A DNA stretch of 64,000 nt from Pseudoduganella lurida (GCF_007830455.1 NZ_VLLB01000001.1:1178001-1242000), one strand, 5' to 3'. Shown: positions 26,143 through 35,903, numbered from the stretch's first letter. The notes: generated by a model not told the origin, from the letters alone. Program-made: numbers and translations.

Positions 26143-28401
26143 TCAACCGAGCTTCAACGGCAGGCTGCGCAGCCGCCGCCCCGTCAACCTGAACACGGCG
26201 TTGGCCACCGCCGGCGCGATCGGCGGCACGCCCGGTTCGCCCACGCCCTGCGGCGGTTCGCCGGACAGCACGATGATGGTCTCGACCTGCGGCGCCTGGT
26301 CCATGCGCAGCACGGGGTAGTCGCCGAAATTGGTCTGCTGCACCTGTCCGCCCGCCACGGTGATCTCGCCGCCCAGCGCGGCGGACAGGCCGAACACCAC
26401 CGCCGATTCCATCTGCTGCGCGATCAGGTTCGGGTTCACGGCGAAGCCGCAGTCGATGGCGCAGAACACGCGGTGCACGCGGATCGCCCCGTCGGCCACC
26501 GACACCTCCGCCACCTGCGCGACCACGCTGCCGTAGCTGCCGTGCAGCGCCACGCCATGGGCGCGCCCCTTTGGCGCCGTGCCGGCGCCGCGCACGGCCG
26601 CATCCAGCACGGCCAGTTCGCGCGGGTGCGCGAGCAGCATCGCGCGGCGCAGCTGCACGGGGTCCTTGCCGGCGGCATGGGCCATCTCGTCGAGGAAGCT
26701 CTCGCGGAAGAACGCGTTGTGGGAATGGCCGACGGAACGCCAGTAGCCAAGGGGCACGGCGCTGTCGACCACCGCGTGGGCGATGCGCTGGTGCGGGATC
26801 TCGTAGGGCATGTCCGCCGCGCCTTCGACGGTCGTGCGGTCCTTGCCGGCAAACCGCAGGCCCAGGTTGCGCCGCAGGTATTGGGGCGTGAGTGCGCCGC
26901 CGGCCGCGCGCAGCTCCCAGCTCTTGACGGTGCCCGCGGCATCGAGCGTGGCGGCCAGGCGCGCCAGCACGGCCGGGCGGAACACGTCGTGCATCACGTC
27001 CTGTTCGCGGGTCCACACCAGCTGCACGGGCTGGCCGCGGCATTCGCGGGCGATGGCCACGGCCTGCGCGATCATGTCCGTTTCCAGGCGCCGGCCGAAG
27101 CCGCCGCCCAGAGGGTGTTCATGCAGCTCGACATTGTCCGTGCCGACCCCGGCCACCCTGGCCGCCGCCGCAACCGCCAGCGTGGGCACCTGCGTCGACA
27201 CCCACAGCCGCACCTTGCCATCCGCCACCTGGGCCGTGCAGTTGAGGGGTTCCATCGCCGCGTGGGCCAGCAGCGGGACGCGGTACTCGGCCTGCACCAC
27301 CGCGGCATGTTCGTGCACCCCGGCCACGTCGCCGCGGCTGTAGTGCAGCGACTCGTCGCCCTCGTCGAGCGCCCGCGCCATCGCACCGAACAGGTCCGCC
27401 GTCGACAGTGCCGTGTGCGGGCCCGGTTCCCAGCGGATCGCCAGCGCCGCCGCGGCCTGGCTGGCCTGCCAGTACGTGTTCGCCACCACCGCCACGCCGG
27501 CCTGCGCGCCTGTCTGGCCGGACAGCGCGCCGCTGCAGTCGATCACGCTCAGCACGCCCGGCATGGCCAGTGCATCGGCCAGGTGGATGCCGGCAATGGT
27601 GCCGCCGATGGTGGGCGACATGCGCAGGGCCGCGTACAGCATGCCGGCCGGCCGCGCATCGATGCCGAAGCGGGCCGCACCGGTGCTCTTGCCGTGCGCA
27701 TCGCGGCGCGGCACGCTGCTGCCCAGCAGCCGGAACGCATGCGGCGCCTTCAGCCGGGGCGCCTGCGGTGTTTCGCTTGCCGCGGCGCGCGCGAAGCTGC
27801 CGAAGGTGGCCTTGCGGCCGCTGAGGTCATGCCACAGCTGGCCGTCCGCGGTGCGCACCTGCGCCAACGGCACATCCCAGGCGCGGGCCGCGGCGGCGAC
27901 CAGCATCGCCCGCGCCGCGGCGCCCGCCTCGCGCATCGGCAGCCACAGGTCGCGCATCGACGACGAGCCGCCCGTCACGTTGATGCCCAGCTCGCGCGCC
28001 ACCTTGGCCAGCGTCCAGCGCGCCAGGTCCGGCACGGCGCCCGGCTCGTCCGGATGGAACGGCAGCGTGTCTGCCAGCACCACGGTGTTGGCATAGATGT
28101 TGTCGCGCGGCGCCATCACGATGCGCACGGCATCGAGCGGCAGGTCCAGTTCCTCGGCCACCAGCATCGGCAGCGCGGTATGGATGCCCTGGCCCATTTC
28201 GGCGCGCGGGATGGCCACGGTCACCGTGTTGTCCGGCGCGAGCGCTACCCAGCCGTTCAGGGCGACGGCTTCGCCACCGACGGGAAACGGCGCGGCGGCA
28301 TGCAGCCGCTGGCGCGGCGGCAGCGCACCCCAGCCGACGACGAGCGAGCCCGCCGCGGCCGTCCCGGCCAGCAGGAAACGGCGGCGTGTGATGGTCACCA
28401 C
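26143..28401 (-). CDS. Molybdopterin-binding aldehyde/xanthine dehydrogenase-type subunit (IorB-like)
   Basis: 752-residue large subunit of the xanthine oxidase family, resembling isoquinoline 1-oxidoreductase beta and other single-chain periplasmic dehydrogenases. Tat signal with twin-Arg TRRRFLLAGTAAAGSLVVG. Cofactor motifs: HPLGGGFGRRLETDMIAQ (molybdopterin contact), and near the C terminus GVGEPGVPPIAPAVANA with the catalytic Glu. These enzymes normally pair with a small 2Fe-2S subunit (IorA) and a c-type cytochrome; neither is nearby. Upstream on the same strand, 10 bp away, is a GGDEF-EAL gene. Substrate unknown. Confidence 0.88.
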   Translation of the reverse strand: MVTITRRRFLLAGTAAAGSLVVGWGALPPRQRLHAAAPFPVGGEAVALNGWVALAPDNTVTVAIPRAEMGQGIHTALPMLVAEELDLPLDAVRIVMAPRDNIYANTVVLADTLPFHPDEPGAVPDLARWTLAKVARELGINVTGGSSSMRDLWLPMREAGAAARAMLVAAAARAWDVPLAQVRTADGQLWHDLSGRKATFGSFARAAASETPQAPRLKAPHAFRLLGSSVPRRDAHGKSTGAARFGIDARPAGMLYAALRMSPTIGGTIAGIHLADALAMPGVLSVIDCSGALSGQTGAQAGVAVVANTYWQASQAAAALAIRWEPGPHTALSTADLFGAMARALDEGDESLHYSRGDVAGVHEHAAVVQAEYRVPLLAHAAMEPLNCTAQVADGKVRLWVSTQVPTLAVAAAARVAGVGTDNVELHEHPLGGGFGRRLETDMIAQAVAIARECRGQPVQLVWTREQDVMHDVFRPAVLARLAATLDAAGTVKSWELRAAGGALTPQYLRRNLGLRFAGKDRTTVEGAADMPYEIPHQRIAHAVVDSAVPLGYWRSVGHSHNAFFRESFLDEMAHAAGKDPVQLRRAMLLAHPRELAVLDAAVRGAGTAPKGRAHGVALHGSYGSVVAQVAEVSVADGAIRVHRVFCAIDCGFAVNPNLIAQQMESAVVFGLSAALGGEITVAGGQVQQTNFGDYPVLRMDQAPQVETIIVLSGEPPQGVGEPGVPPIAPAVANAVFRLTGRRLRSLPLKLG

Positions 28402-28411
28402 GGGTCCCCCG

Positions 28412-31400
28412 TTACGGCAGCCAGCGCCGCAGCAGGTCGTCCGGCATCACCGGGCGGCTGTAGAAGTAGCCCTGCGCCTGGTTGCAGCCGTGGCGCAGCA
28501 GGAAGGCGGCCTGTGCGTCCGTCTCCACGCCTTCGGCGATCACGGACAGGTTCATGCTCTTGCCGAGCTGGATGATGGCAATCGCGATGGCCTCGTCGTT
28601 CACGTCCAGGTGGATGTCCTTGATGAACGAGCGGTCGATCTTCAGCGTCTTCACGGGCATCTGCTTCAGGTAGGCGAGCGACGAGTAGCCGGTGCCGAAA
28701 TCGTCGATGGCCAGGCTGACGCCGATCGCGTGCAGGTCGTTGATGAAGGCCAGCGCGTCGCCCGTGTTCATGATCACGGATTCCGTCACCTCCAGCTGCA
28801 GCCGGTGCGGCGCCAGGCCCGTCTCGGCGAGAATGTCGCGCACCGTGCGCACGATGGTGCCGCGCTCGAACTGGCGCACCGACAGGTTGACGGCGATCTT
28901 CGGCACCACCAGGCCGGCGCGCTCCCAGCGCACCATCTGGCGGCACGCCTCGCCCAGCACCCATTCGCCCAGCTGGCTGATGAAGCCCGTGTCCTCGGCC
29001 AGCGGAATGAAGCGCACCGGCGGCACCAGGCCCAGCTCCGGATGGTTCCAGCGCACCAGCGCCTCCACGCCGATCAGCCGGCCCGTGTCGATCTCCACCT
29101 GCGGCTGGTAGTTGAGGAAGATCTCGTCCTTCTCGATCGAGCGGCGCAGGTAGGTTTCCAGGCGCAGGCGTTCGACGCCTTCGCCCGTCATCGACGGCGC
29201 ATAGAAGCGGTAGCCGTTGCGGCCGCGCGCCTTGGCCTGGTACATCGCCACGTCGGCATTCCGGATCAGCATGTTCAGGTCCGTCGCATCGGACGGGTAC
29301 AGGCTGATGCCCACGCTGCAGGTGACGAACAGCTCGTGGCCGCCGACGACGAACGGCTGCTCGAACATGGCCACCAGCTTTTCCGCCACCAGCGTGGCGG
29401 CGTACTGGCCGTCCACGCCTTCCAGCAGCACCACGAATTCGTCGCCACCCAGCCGCGCCAGCGTGTCGCCGTCGCGCAGGCGGGCCGACAGCGCACTGGC
29501 CACCTTGGTCAGCAGCTCGTCGCCCACGTGGTGGCCGAGCGTGTCGTTGACGTTCTTGAAGCGGTCCAGGTCGATGAACAGCAGCGCCAGCTGCTCCTGC
29601 GAGCGGCCGGCGCGCTGGATCGCATGCAGCAGGCGGTCATTGAACAGCAGCCGGTTCGGCAGCGCCGTCAGCGGGTCGTGGTGGGCCAGGTGGTCGAGCT
29701 TTTCCTGCGATTCCTTGACCAGCGTGATGTCGCTGAACACGCCCACGTAGTGCTTCGGCATGCCGCCGGCGAGTCCGGCTGCATCATGCTGCTGGCCGGC
29801 GTGCGTGTCCTTCACGGCGGTGATCGTGAGCGCCTCGAGGAACTGCTCGCCGTTCTTGCGCAGGCACCACAGCTCGCCGTGCCAGTAGCCCGTCTCGACC
29901 AGTTCCTTCCACAGGCCCGCGCGGAAGGTGTCGTCATGGCGTTCGGAGCGCGTGAGTTCCAGGCCGCGGCCCAGCGCCTCGGTTTCCGTGTAGCCGGTGA
30001 TCTGCGTGAAGGCCGTGTTGACGGCCACGATGGTGCCGTGCCCGTCGACCACCATCACGCCGTCGGCGATGTGTTCCAGCACCGTGGCCGACAGGCGCAG
30101 CTTTTCTTCCGCTTCCTTGCGCGCCGTGACATCGGCATACACCCAGATGCTGCCGTCGTTGGGGCGCTGCTGGTCGATGGCGCAGCCGCTCACCAGGCAC
30201 CAGAACAGCGTGCCGTCCTGGCGCCGGTAGTGGCGCTCCTCGCTGAAGTATTCGCCCTGCCCCAGGGTCGGATACTGGCGCGCGCCGGCCGCCTCGAAAT
30301 CGAACGAGGTCGGGAACACGATCGCGGTGGACTTGCCGACCATCTCGCCCGGCGCGTAGCCGAACAGCTCCTCGCAGCGGCGGTTGACGGACAGGATGGT
30401 CCGGTGGCGCACGAACATCACGCCGAACATCACGTTGTCCAGGATCGCGCTCTGCTCGGCCAGCAGCGCCTCGATGCGCATCTCGTTGTCCTTGCGCTCG
30501 CCGATATCGGACAGGATGCCGTCCACCCACGCCGCGCCGCCGTCGGGCGGGATCTGCGGCTGGCCCGTTTCCATCACCCAGCGCTCGGTGCCGGTGGCAT
30601 CGATGATGCGGTATTCCGTTTCGTAGGCCCGGCCGTCGGCCAGCGCTTCCTTGACGGCGCGGCGCTGCATGCGGCGGTCTTCCGGCGTGATCAGGTTGAC
30701 CCAGGAGTGCGTGGTGCCGCGCATCAGCTGGGCCGCCGTGTAGCCGGCGATGTCCTCGATGGCGTCGCTGACGAACTCGATCGGGCCGTCCGGCCGGTAG
30801 CGGAACACGGCGCCCGGCACCTGCGTGACGATGGTGCGGAAGCGTTCCTCGCGCTGGCGCACGTCCTCGAACAGATGGCGGATCGCCACGCGGGTCTGCT
30901 CCAGCTGGCCGGCCAGGCGGCCCAGCTCGTCGCTGCGGCGCGCCTGCAGCCCGGTCTCGAAGTCGCCCTGCGACAGCCGTTCGGAGAAGTGCATCAGCCG
31001 GCGCAGCGGCCGGATCACGCGCTTGTTCAGGAACAGCACGATCAGCAGCAGCGACACCAGCAGCTGGGCGCCGAGCACGAAGATGTAGGAGCGCTGCTTC
31101 TCGCGCAGCTCCTGGCGGCTGCGGGCGTCGTCCATCTCGACCATCACGTGGCCGATCCGTTCGCCGCGTACCACCACGTCGCGCTCGGCGCGCAGCACGT
31201 TGCCGAGCGGGCGGGCCGGCGACTTCAGGTGGATGAACTGGGTCGCATCCTGCCCCGTCACCTGCACCTGCACGACGGAGCGGTCGCGCATCACCGACTC
31301 GACCAGCGAATGGGCCGCTTCGGCATTCATGTTCCACAGGGATTCCTGGATGCCCAGCGCCAGGATATCGACATTGCGCTGCAGCGTTTCGTTGAGCGCC

Positions 31401-31564
31401 GTGCGTGCCGACTGGTGCTCCCGCACGCCCACCAGCAGATAGCTGCCGACGATGGCGGGCACGATCAGGCCGCCCAGCACCACCAGCAGCAGGGATCCGT
31501 AGATCGATTGGCCGTACAGCGTACCGAGGCGGGCGCGCAGGCGGTGGATCAGCGGGTGCGTCAT
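28412..31564 (-). CDS. Membrane PAS-GGDEF-EAL c-di-GMP signalling protein
   Basis: 1,050 residues. N-terminal membrane helix (about 22-46), periplasmic sensor of ~130 residues, second helix (about 183-203), HAMP (RVIRPLRRLMHFSERLSQGDF), three PAS domains (e.g. VPGAVFRYRPDGPIEFVSDA; VVDGHGTIVAVNTAFTQITG), then GGDEF (ARLGGDEFVVLLEG) preceded by RDGD, which fits the inhibitory RxxD site, and EAL (GVEALVRWNHPE; LQLEVTES; DDFGTGYSSLAYL; IAEGVETDAQ). Both active sites look intact, so it could make or break c-di-GMP. It probably forms a unit with the downstream dehydrogenase gene. The PilZ gene in this window is one possible effector. Confidence 0.93.
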   Translation of the reverse strand: MTHPLIHRLRARLGTLYGQSIYGSLLLVVLGGLIVPAIVGSYLLVGVREHQSARTALNETLQRNVDILALGIQESLWNMNAEAAHSLVESVMRDRSVVQVQVTGQDATQFIHLKSPARPLGNVLRAERDVVVRGERIGHVMVEMDDARSRQELREKQRSYIFVLGAQLLVSLLLIVLFLNKRVIRPLRRLMHFSERLSQGDFETGLQARRSDELGRLAGQLEQTRVAIRHLFEDVRQREERFRTIVTQVPGAVFRYRPDGPIEFVSDAIEDIAGYTAAQLMRGTTHSWVNLITPEDRRMQRRAVKEALADGRAYETEYRIIDATGTERWVMETGQPQIPPDGGAAWVDGILSDIGERKDNEMRIEALLAEQSAILDNVMFGVMFVRHRTILSVNRRCEELFGYAPGEMVGKSTAIVFPTSFDFEAAGARQYPTLGQGEYFSEERHYRRQDGTLFWCLVSGCAIDQQRPNDGSIWVYADVTARKEAEEKLRLSATVLEHIADGVMVVDGHGTIVAVNTAFTQITGYTETEALGRGLELTRSERHDDTFRAGLWKELVETGYWHGELWCLRKNGEQFLEALTITAVKDTHAGQQHDAAGLAGGMPKHYVGVFSDITLVKESQEKLDHLAHHDPLTALPNRLLFNDRLLHAIQRAGRSQEQLALLFIDLDRFKNVNDTLGHHVGDELLTKVASALSARLRDGDTLARLGGDEFVVLLEGVDGQYAATLVAEKLVAMFEQPFVVGGHELFVTCSVGISLYPSDATDLNMLIRNADVAMYQAKARGRNGYRFYAPSMTGEGVERLRLETYLRRSIEKDEIFLNYQPQVEIDTGRLIGVEALVRWNHPELGLVPPVRFIPLAEDTGFISQLGEWVLGEACRQMVRWERAGLVVPKIAVNLSVRQFERGTIVRTVRDILAETGLAPHRLQLEVTESVIMNTGDALAFINDLHAIGVSLAIDDFGTGYSSLAYLKQMPVKTLKIDRSFIKDIHLDVNDEAIAIAIIQLGKSMNLSVIAEGVETDAQAAFLLRHGCNQAQGYFYSRPVMPDDLLRRWLP

Positions 31565-31756
31565 GCTGCTGGGATCAACACAGCCTGGAAGGTCGGAAGC
31601 ATCGGGAATGCGGCCACAAAATTATCGTGGTGCAATTATGCACGCAAAGGGGCCGCAAAGTCACGGTTACGGCAGTGGTGCGGGGCATGGCGGCAACGGC
31701 CCGCACATGGCTGCGCCGAACTTGTTATGATCTTTCCTCTTACCAGAGGAGCCGCC

Positions 31757-32269
31757 ATGAGTTTTTCGCTGTATACCGCATCCATTCCCGTGTTCCGCCA
31801 GATCCTGACCAGCCTGGCCGATATCCTCGACAAGGCCGAGCAGCACGTGGAAGCGAAAAAAATCGATCCGAACGCGCTGCTGCAGTACCGCCTGTTCCCG
31901 GACATGCTGCCGTTCACGCGCCAGATCCAGATCGCCACCGACTTCGCCAAGGGCGCCGGCGCGCGCCTGGCCGGCCAGGACGTGCCGAGCTACGAGGATG
32001 GCGAAAAGAGTTTCGGCGAGCTGAAACTGCGCATCCGGAAGACGCTGGTGTTCCTGGACAGCCTGCCGCAGGGCGCGATCGAGGACGGTGCCGAGCGCGC
32101 CATCACGACGGGCAGCGGCGAGAAGACGCGCCACTTCATCGGCCGCAACTACCTGCTGCATTACGCGCTGCCGCACTTCTTCTTCCATGCCACGACGGCC
32201 TACGACATCCTGCGCCACAACGGCATCGAGATCGGCAAGAAGGATTTCATCGGCGCGATGCCGGAATAA
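31757..32269 (+). CDS. DUF1993 family protein
   Basis: 170 residues of the DUF1993 family, an all-helical DinB/YfiT-like fold: MSFSLYTASIPVFRQILTSL, FPDMLPFTRQIQIATDFAKG and the C-terminal HFFFHATTAYDILRHNGIEIGKKDFIG are characteristic. Function is not known; the family is distantly related to metal-dependent hydrolases, and several His are conserved-looking (NYLLHYALPHFFFH). Start at 31757 with AGAGGAG 6 nt upstream. Stands alone between divergent and convergent genes. Confidence 0.85.
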   Translation: MSFSLYTASIPVFRQILTSLADILDKAEQHVEAKKIDPNALLQYRLFPDMLPFTRQIQIATDFAKGAGARLAGQDVPSYEDGEKSFGELKLRIRKTLVFLDSLPQGAIEDGAERAITTGSGEKTRHFIGRNYLLHYALPHFFFHATTAYDILRHNGIEIGKKDFIGAMPE

Positions 32270-32368
32270 AGACCGGGCCCGAAGCAGCAGGCCCCCGGAT
32301 GATGCCTGGTCCGACATTTTTTCCGGAGGATTCACCCGGAGAAAGTGCCAGACAGCGGTGTTCCGCCT

Positions 32369-32578
32369 TCACCCATTCCGGCGCGGATACCCCTGCGCCA
32401 GGATGCGCTGCCACACCACTTCCTTCTGCTCGGCGCTCATGGACACCCAGTGCGCCACCTCGATATAGGTGCGCCCGCAGCCGCGGCAGACATCGTCGAA
32501 CGTCGTTGAACACACTGCCACGCAGGGCGTGTCGGCCCGCTCCGGCAGCGGTTGACCGTCTTTCGGATCCTCAGCCAT
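32369..32578 (-). CDS. DUF1289 family small protein
   Basis: 69 residues with the DUF1289 Cys pattern: PCVAVCSTTFDDVCRGCGRT (CxxxC then CxxC) followed by IEVAHWVSMSAEQKEVVWQRI. The four Cys probably bind zinc or an Fe-S cluster. Function is unknown. The ATG at 32578 overlaps the DUF1415 gene by 8 bp, so the two are probably co-translated. A longer frame running upstream is read across DUF1415 and is not real. Confidence 0.88.
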   Translation of the reverse strand: MAEDPKDGQPLPERADTPCVAVCSTTFDDVCRGCGRTYIEVAHWVSMSAEQKEVVWQRILAQGYPRRNG

Positions 32579-33128
32579 GGACACGCGGGAACAGCTTGTC
32601 CCAGCCCTCGTGCCCCAGCTGCTCCATCGTCTCGATATTGCGCTCGAAAATGGCTTCCGCTTCGGGAAAGGCTTCGACGGCGCGCTCCACGCTCTCCTCG
32701 CGCAGCAGGTGCAGCGTGGGATACGGCGTGCGGTTGGTATAGTTGCCGATGTCGTTCTTGCCGGTATCGGCAAACTGGTAGTCCGGATGGAAGCTGGCCA
32801 CCTGAAGTTCGCCGTCAAGCTGCATGTCTTCCAGCGCTGCGTCGGCCACGTCGAGGAACTCGTTGTAGTCTTCGAAGTCAGACAGCACGTGCGGGTGAAC
32901 GATCAGTGTGGTGTCCACCTGCTCGGCCGGCGTGTCGGCAAGGAACTGCAGCTCGTCCATCAGGAGTTCCAGCAGTGCCTCCGGCGTATCGGCATCCGAG
33001 TACACATAGCGGATCTGGCCCTTGACGTGCACGGCTTTCGCGAAGGGGCAAAGATTGAGGCCGATCACGGCTTTTTCCAGCCATTCGCGGGTGGCGGCAA
33101 TGGCGGTCGTTTGGTCGACGGTATTCAT
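32571..33128 (-). CDS. DUF1415 family protein
   Basis: 185 residues matching DUF1415: REWLEKAVIGLNLCPFAKAV at the N terminus, TLIVHPHVLSDFEDYNEFLD and the end FERNIETMEQLGHEGWDKLF. Function is unknown. The pattern GLNLCPFAK and HPDYQFADT with DIGNYTNRTPYPTLHLLREE are family hallmarks. Pairs with DUF1289 in an overlapping two-gene unit, an arrangement seen often in Burkholderiales; divergent from mltD. Confidence 0.9.
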   Translation of the reverse strand: MNTVDQTTAIAATREWLEKAVIGLNLCPFAKAVHVKGQIRYVYSDADTPEALLELLMDELQFLADTPAEQVDTTLIVHPHVLSDFEDYNEFLDVADAALEDMQLDGELQVASFHPDYQFADTGKNDIGNYTNRTPYPTLHLLREESVERAVEAFPEAEAIFERNIETMEQLGHEGWDKLFPRVHG

Positions 33129-33279
33129 GTGGCATCCTGGTTCAACAGCAATCGGGCATTGTACGCACGCGGTGCGATTCCCGCTAATTGTCGCGATTTC
33201 GCAGCGATTAATGGCTATTTCGCCATCATCTTTACCATCGCCGCGCTAAAGTTTCTTTGTAACGGCGCCGACATATTGC

Positions 33280-33308
33280 TTGACGGCGACCGGACAATAT
33301 CCTTACAC
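33280..33308 (+). promoter_or_regulatory. Candidate sigma-70 promoter of the transglycosylase gene
   Basis: TTGACG (33280-33285), 17-bp spacer, TTACAC (33303-33308). The -35 is good, the -10 poor. It lies about 74 bp upstream of the chosen start. Confidence 0.4.
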
Positions 33309-33381
33309 TCGGCCTTTAAATTGGTAGTCCGTCCCGCCCTGGCTTGCCCGGGTTATTTTGACGACAACACAATGGAAAGCT

Positions 33382-34746
33382 ATGCATATCAAGACAATCT
33401 CCCTGCTGGCGGCGTTCCTCGCGACAGCACCGGCAGTCAGTCAGGCCATCGAATCGAGCACGAACCTTCCGCTGATTCCTCTGTCCGCCACCACCCGGGC
33501 TTCTGCACCCGACCTCGCAACACCCACTCCTCCCGTTGTCAAAAGCGCCAGTAAAACGGCCCAGTCCGAAGACGCGTTCCGCGAAACGGACGTGTGGAAC
33601 CGCATCCGCTCCGGCTACGCGATCCCCGACCTGAACAATGCCCTGGTGACGAAGCATACGAACTGGTATGCCGAGCGTCCCGACCACATGGCGCGTACCT
33701 CGGCACGTGCTTCGCTGTACCTGTTCCACGTCGTGACGGAACTGGAAAAGCGCAATATGCCGACCGAACTGGCCCTGCTGCCGTTCATCGAATCCGCGTT
33801 CAACCCGGTGGCCGTGTCCAGCGCCAACGCCGGCGGCATGTGGCAGTTCATGCCTGGCACCGGCCGCGACCTGAACCTGAAGCAGAACGGCTTCAAGGAC
33901 GACCGCCGCTCCGTGCTGGCCTCGACCGATGCCGCCCTGACTTACCTGCAGAAGCTGTACGACATGTTCGGCGACTGGCAGCTGGCACTGGCCGCGTACA
34001 ACTGGGGCTACGGTTCCGTGCAGAAAGCCATTGCCACCAACCGCGCCGCCGGCAAGCCGGTCGACTTCGACAGCCTGGCGTACCTGATGCCGGCCGAGAC
34101 GCGCAATTACGTGCCGAAGCTGCAGGCCGTGAAGAACATCATCGCCAACCCGGCCCGCTTCGGCCTGGCCCTGCCGGCGATCCAGAACGAGCCGTACTTC
34201 ACCGCCGTCGACAAGACGAGCGACATCGACATGGCCGTCGCCGCCCAGCTGGCCGAACTGTCGCTGGACGAATTCAAGGCGCTGAACCCGCAGTTCAAGC
34301 GTCCCGTGATCACCGGCGGCGAGCAGACCCAGATCCTGCTGCCGAAAGCGAACGCCGAGAAGTTCCACCTGAACCTGGCGCAGTGGGGCCGCGCGCTGTC
34401 CTCGTGGACGACGCACAAGGTGACCAGCGCGCGCGAGAACATCGCCTCGCTGGCCTCGAAGTTCCGCACCACGCCGGAAGTCATCCGCCAGGCCAACAAC
34501 CTGCCGTCGCGCGGCATGCTGGTGGCCGGCTCGACGATCCTGGTGCCGAAGATCTCCACCAGCGCCAACCTGGACATTCCCACCAATATCGCCGAGAACG
34601 CCACCGTCGACGTGGTCGACGAACCGGTCGCCAAGCGCAGCAACTACCGCCAGGCGAAGTCGTCGGCCAGCAAGTCGAAGTCGCCGATCAAGCTGGTCAA
34701 GGCGCGCGTCTCGCGCAGCGAAGCGGGCAAGAAGCGGCGCAACTGA
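33382..34746 (+). CDS. mltD: Membrane-bound lytic murein transglycosylase, MltD-like
   Basis: Cleaves peptidoglycan glycan strands. About 454 residues: Sec signal (MHIKTISLLAAFLATAPAVS), a linker, the SLT domain with the catalytic Glu in LLPFIESAFNP and motifs AGGMWQFMPGTGRDLNL and LALAAYNWGYGSVQKAI, then one clear LysM repeat (THKVTSARENIASLASKF to LVAGSTILVP) and a Lys/Ser-rich tail. Start ATG at 33382 has GGAAAG close upstream. A terminator follows 20 bp after the stop. No lipobox, so a soluble periplasmic form rather than a lipoprotein is likely, unlike E. coli MltD. Confidence 0.92.
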   Translation: MHIKTISLLAAFLATAPAVSQAIESSTNLPLIPLSATTRASAPDLATPTPPVVKSASKTAQSEDAFRETDVWNRIRSGYAIPDLNNALVTKHTNWYAERPDHMARTSARASLYLFHVVTELEKRNMPTELALLPFIESAFNPVAVSSANAGGMWQFMPGTGRDLNLKQNGFKDDRRSVLASTDAALTYLQKLYDMFGDWQLALAAYNWGYGSVQKAIATNRAAGKPVDFDSLAYLMPAETRNYVPKLQAVKNIIANPARFGLALPAIQNEPYFTAVDKTSDIDMAVAAQLAELSLDEFKALNPQFKRPVITGGEQTQILLPKANAEKFHLNLAQWGRALSSWTTHKVTSARENIASLASKFRTTPEVIRQANNLPSRGMLVAGSTILVPKISTSANLDIPTNIAENATVDVVDEPVAKRSNYRQAKSSASKSKSPIKLVKARVSRSEAGKKRRN

Positions 34747-34766
34747 TTCGTCGGCATCGCCACCCC

Positions 34767-34790
34767 AAGGCTGCCCCGGCAGCCTTTTTT
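34767..34790 (+). terminator. Rho-independent terminator after mltD
   Basis: AAGGCTGC and GCAGCCTT arms with a short CCCG-type loop followed by TTTTTT. 20 bp after the mltD stop. Confidence 0.85.
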
Positions 34791-34805
34791 ATTACGGCCC
34801 AGCCC

Positions 34806-34966
34806 GTGTCCACCGTGGGGTCAGACCCCGACATGGACACGGACCCATCTTTACCGACCCTGAATGGCGCTGGCCGTATATCGGTTAGTTGCGGAAAGAG
34901 CGTGCTATTGCTCGGGCTTATTGTCGAGCTCGTGTCCTTGTCGGGGTCAGACCCCAAGGTGGACAC
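34806..34966. repeat. Two REP-like palindromes with GTGTCC arms
   Basis: Each copy has GTGTCC, a short spacer, GGGGTCAGACCCC, a short spacer and GGACAC. Copy 1 is 34806-34840 (core 34817-34829), copy 2 is 34932-34966 (core 34943-34955). Outer and inner parts are both palindromic, giving nested hairpins. About 90 bp of unremarkable sequence separates them. Confidence 0.88.
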
Positions 34967-35111
34967 GGGCTCGGCTGTAGAGGCGGCGTAAAACCTTGCC
35001 AAGCTTGCAGGCATCGCGGCCAAGCCATACAATCTCGATCCTGCGGTAATACCCTACTAAAACAACAACCCATGCTTGCGCCGGAAGCGCGCACAGCCAC
35101 CTGGAGTAATC

Positions 35112-35903
35112 ATGGCTTTCTTGCAAGGCAAAAAAATCCTCATCACCGGCCTGCTGTCGAACCGTTCGATCGCCTATGGCATCGCACAGGCCTGCCACCG
35201 CGAAGGCGCCGAACTGGCCTTCACGTACGTGGGTGAGCGATTCAAGGACCGCATTACCGATTTCGCCGCCGAGTTCGGCAGCAAGATGATCTTCGACTGC
35301 GACGTGGGCAGCGACGAGCAGATCGAAGCGCTGTTCCGCGACCTGGCCGGCCAGTGGGACCGCCTGGACGGCTTCGTGCACGCCATCGGCTTCGCGCCAC
35401 GCGAGGCGATCGCCGGCGAATTCCTGGACGGCCTGTCGCGCGAGAACTTCCGCATCGCCCATGACATCTCCGCCTACAGCTTCCCGGCGATGGTGAAGGC
35501 CGCACTGCCGCTGCTGAAGGAAGGCTCGTCGGTGCTGACGCTGTCCTACCTGGGTGCGATGCGCGCGATCCCCTATTACAACACGATGGGCCTGGCGAAG
35601 GCATCGCTGGAAGCCTCGGTGCGCTACCTGGCCGAGAACCTGGGCCAGCACGGCATCCGCTCGAACGGCATTTCCGCAGGCCCGATCAAGACGCTGGCGG
35701 CCTCCGGCATCAAGGATTTCTCGAAGCTGCTGGGCTTTGCCGCCAACCACGCGCCCCTGCGCCGCAACGTCACCATCGAGGAAGTGGGCAACACGGCCGC
35801 GTTCCTGCTGTCGCCCCTGTCCTCCGGCATCACCGGCGACATCGTCTACGTGGACGGCGGCTTCTCGCACGTGATGGGCCTGAACGCCAGCGATTACCTG
35901 TAA
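35112..35903 (+). CDS. fabI: Enoyl-[acyl-carrier-protein] reductase (NADH)
   Basis: Final reduction step of fatty acid elongation. 263 residues of the short-chain dehydrogenase fold with the FabI-specific N terminus [20 protein letters not shown] and the Tyr-x6-Lys active site [11 protein letters not shown], plus [13 protein letters not shown]. Start at 35112 with GGAG upstream; an in-frame ATG at 35076 is less plausible. Intact and of normal length. Stands alone between repeats and the rhlE leader. Confidence 0.96.
   Translation: MAFLQGKKILITGLLSNRSIAYGIAQACHREGAELAFTYVGERFKDRITDFAAEFGSKMIFDCDVGSDEQIEALFRDLAGQWDRLDGFVHAIGFAPREAIAGEFLDGLSRENFRIAHDISAYSFPAMVKAALPLLKEGSSVLTLSYLGAMRAIPYYNTMGLAKASLEASVRYLAENLGQHGIRSNGISAGPIKTLAASGIKDFSKLLGFAANHAPLRRNVTIEEVGNTAAFLLSPLSSGITGDIVYVDGGFSHVMGLNASDYL

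Noticed and set aside
31635-31660. Small GTGCAATTATGCAC palindrome upstream of the DUF1993 gene
   Set aside because: Short and without a known partner; may be chance.
28575-31756. A very long plus-strand frame over the PAS-GGDEF-EAL gene
   Set aside because: Antisense of a gene with perfect domain motifs; residue composition is His/Arg-rich nonsense typical of shadow frames.
32579-32818. N-terminal extension of the DUF1289 frame
   Set aside because: It lies in antiphase over DUF1415, whereas the ATG at 32578 begins the recognisable protein.
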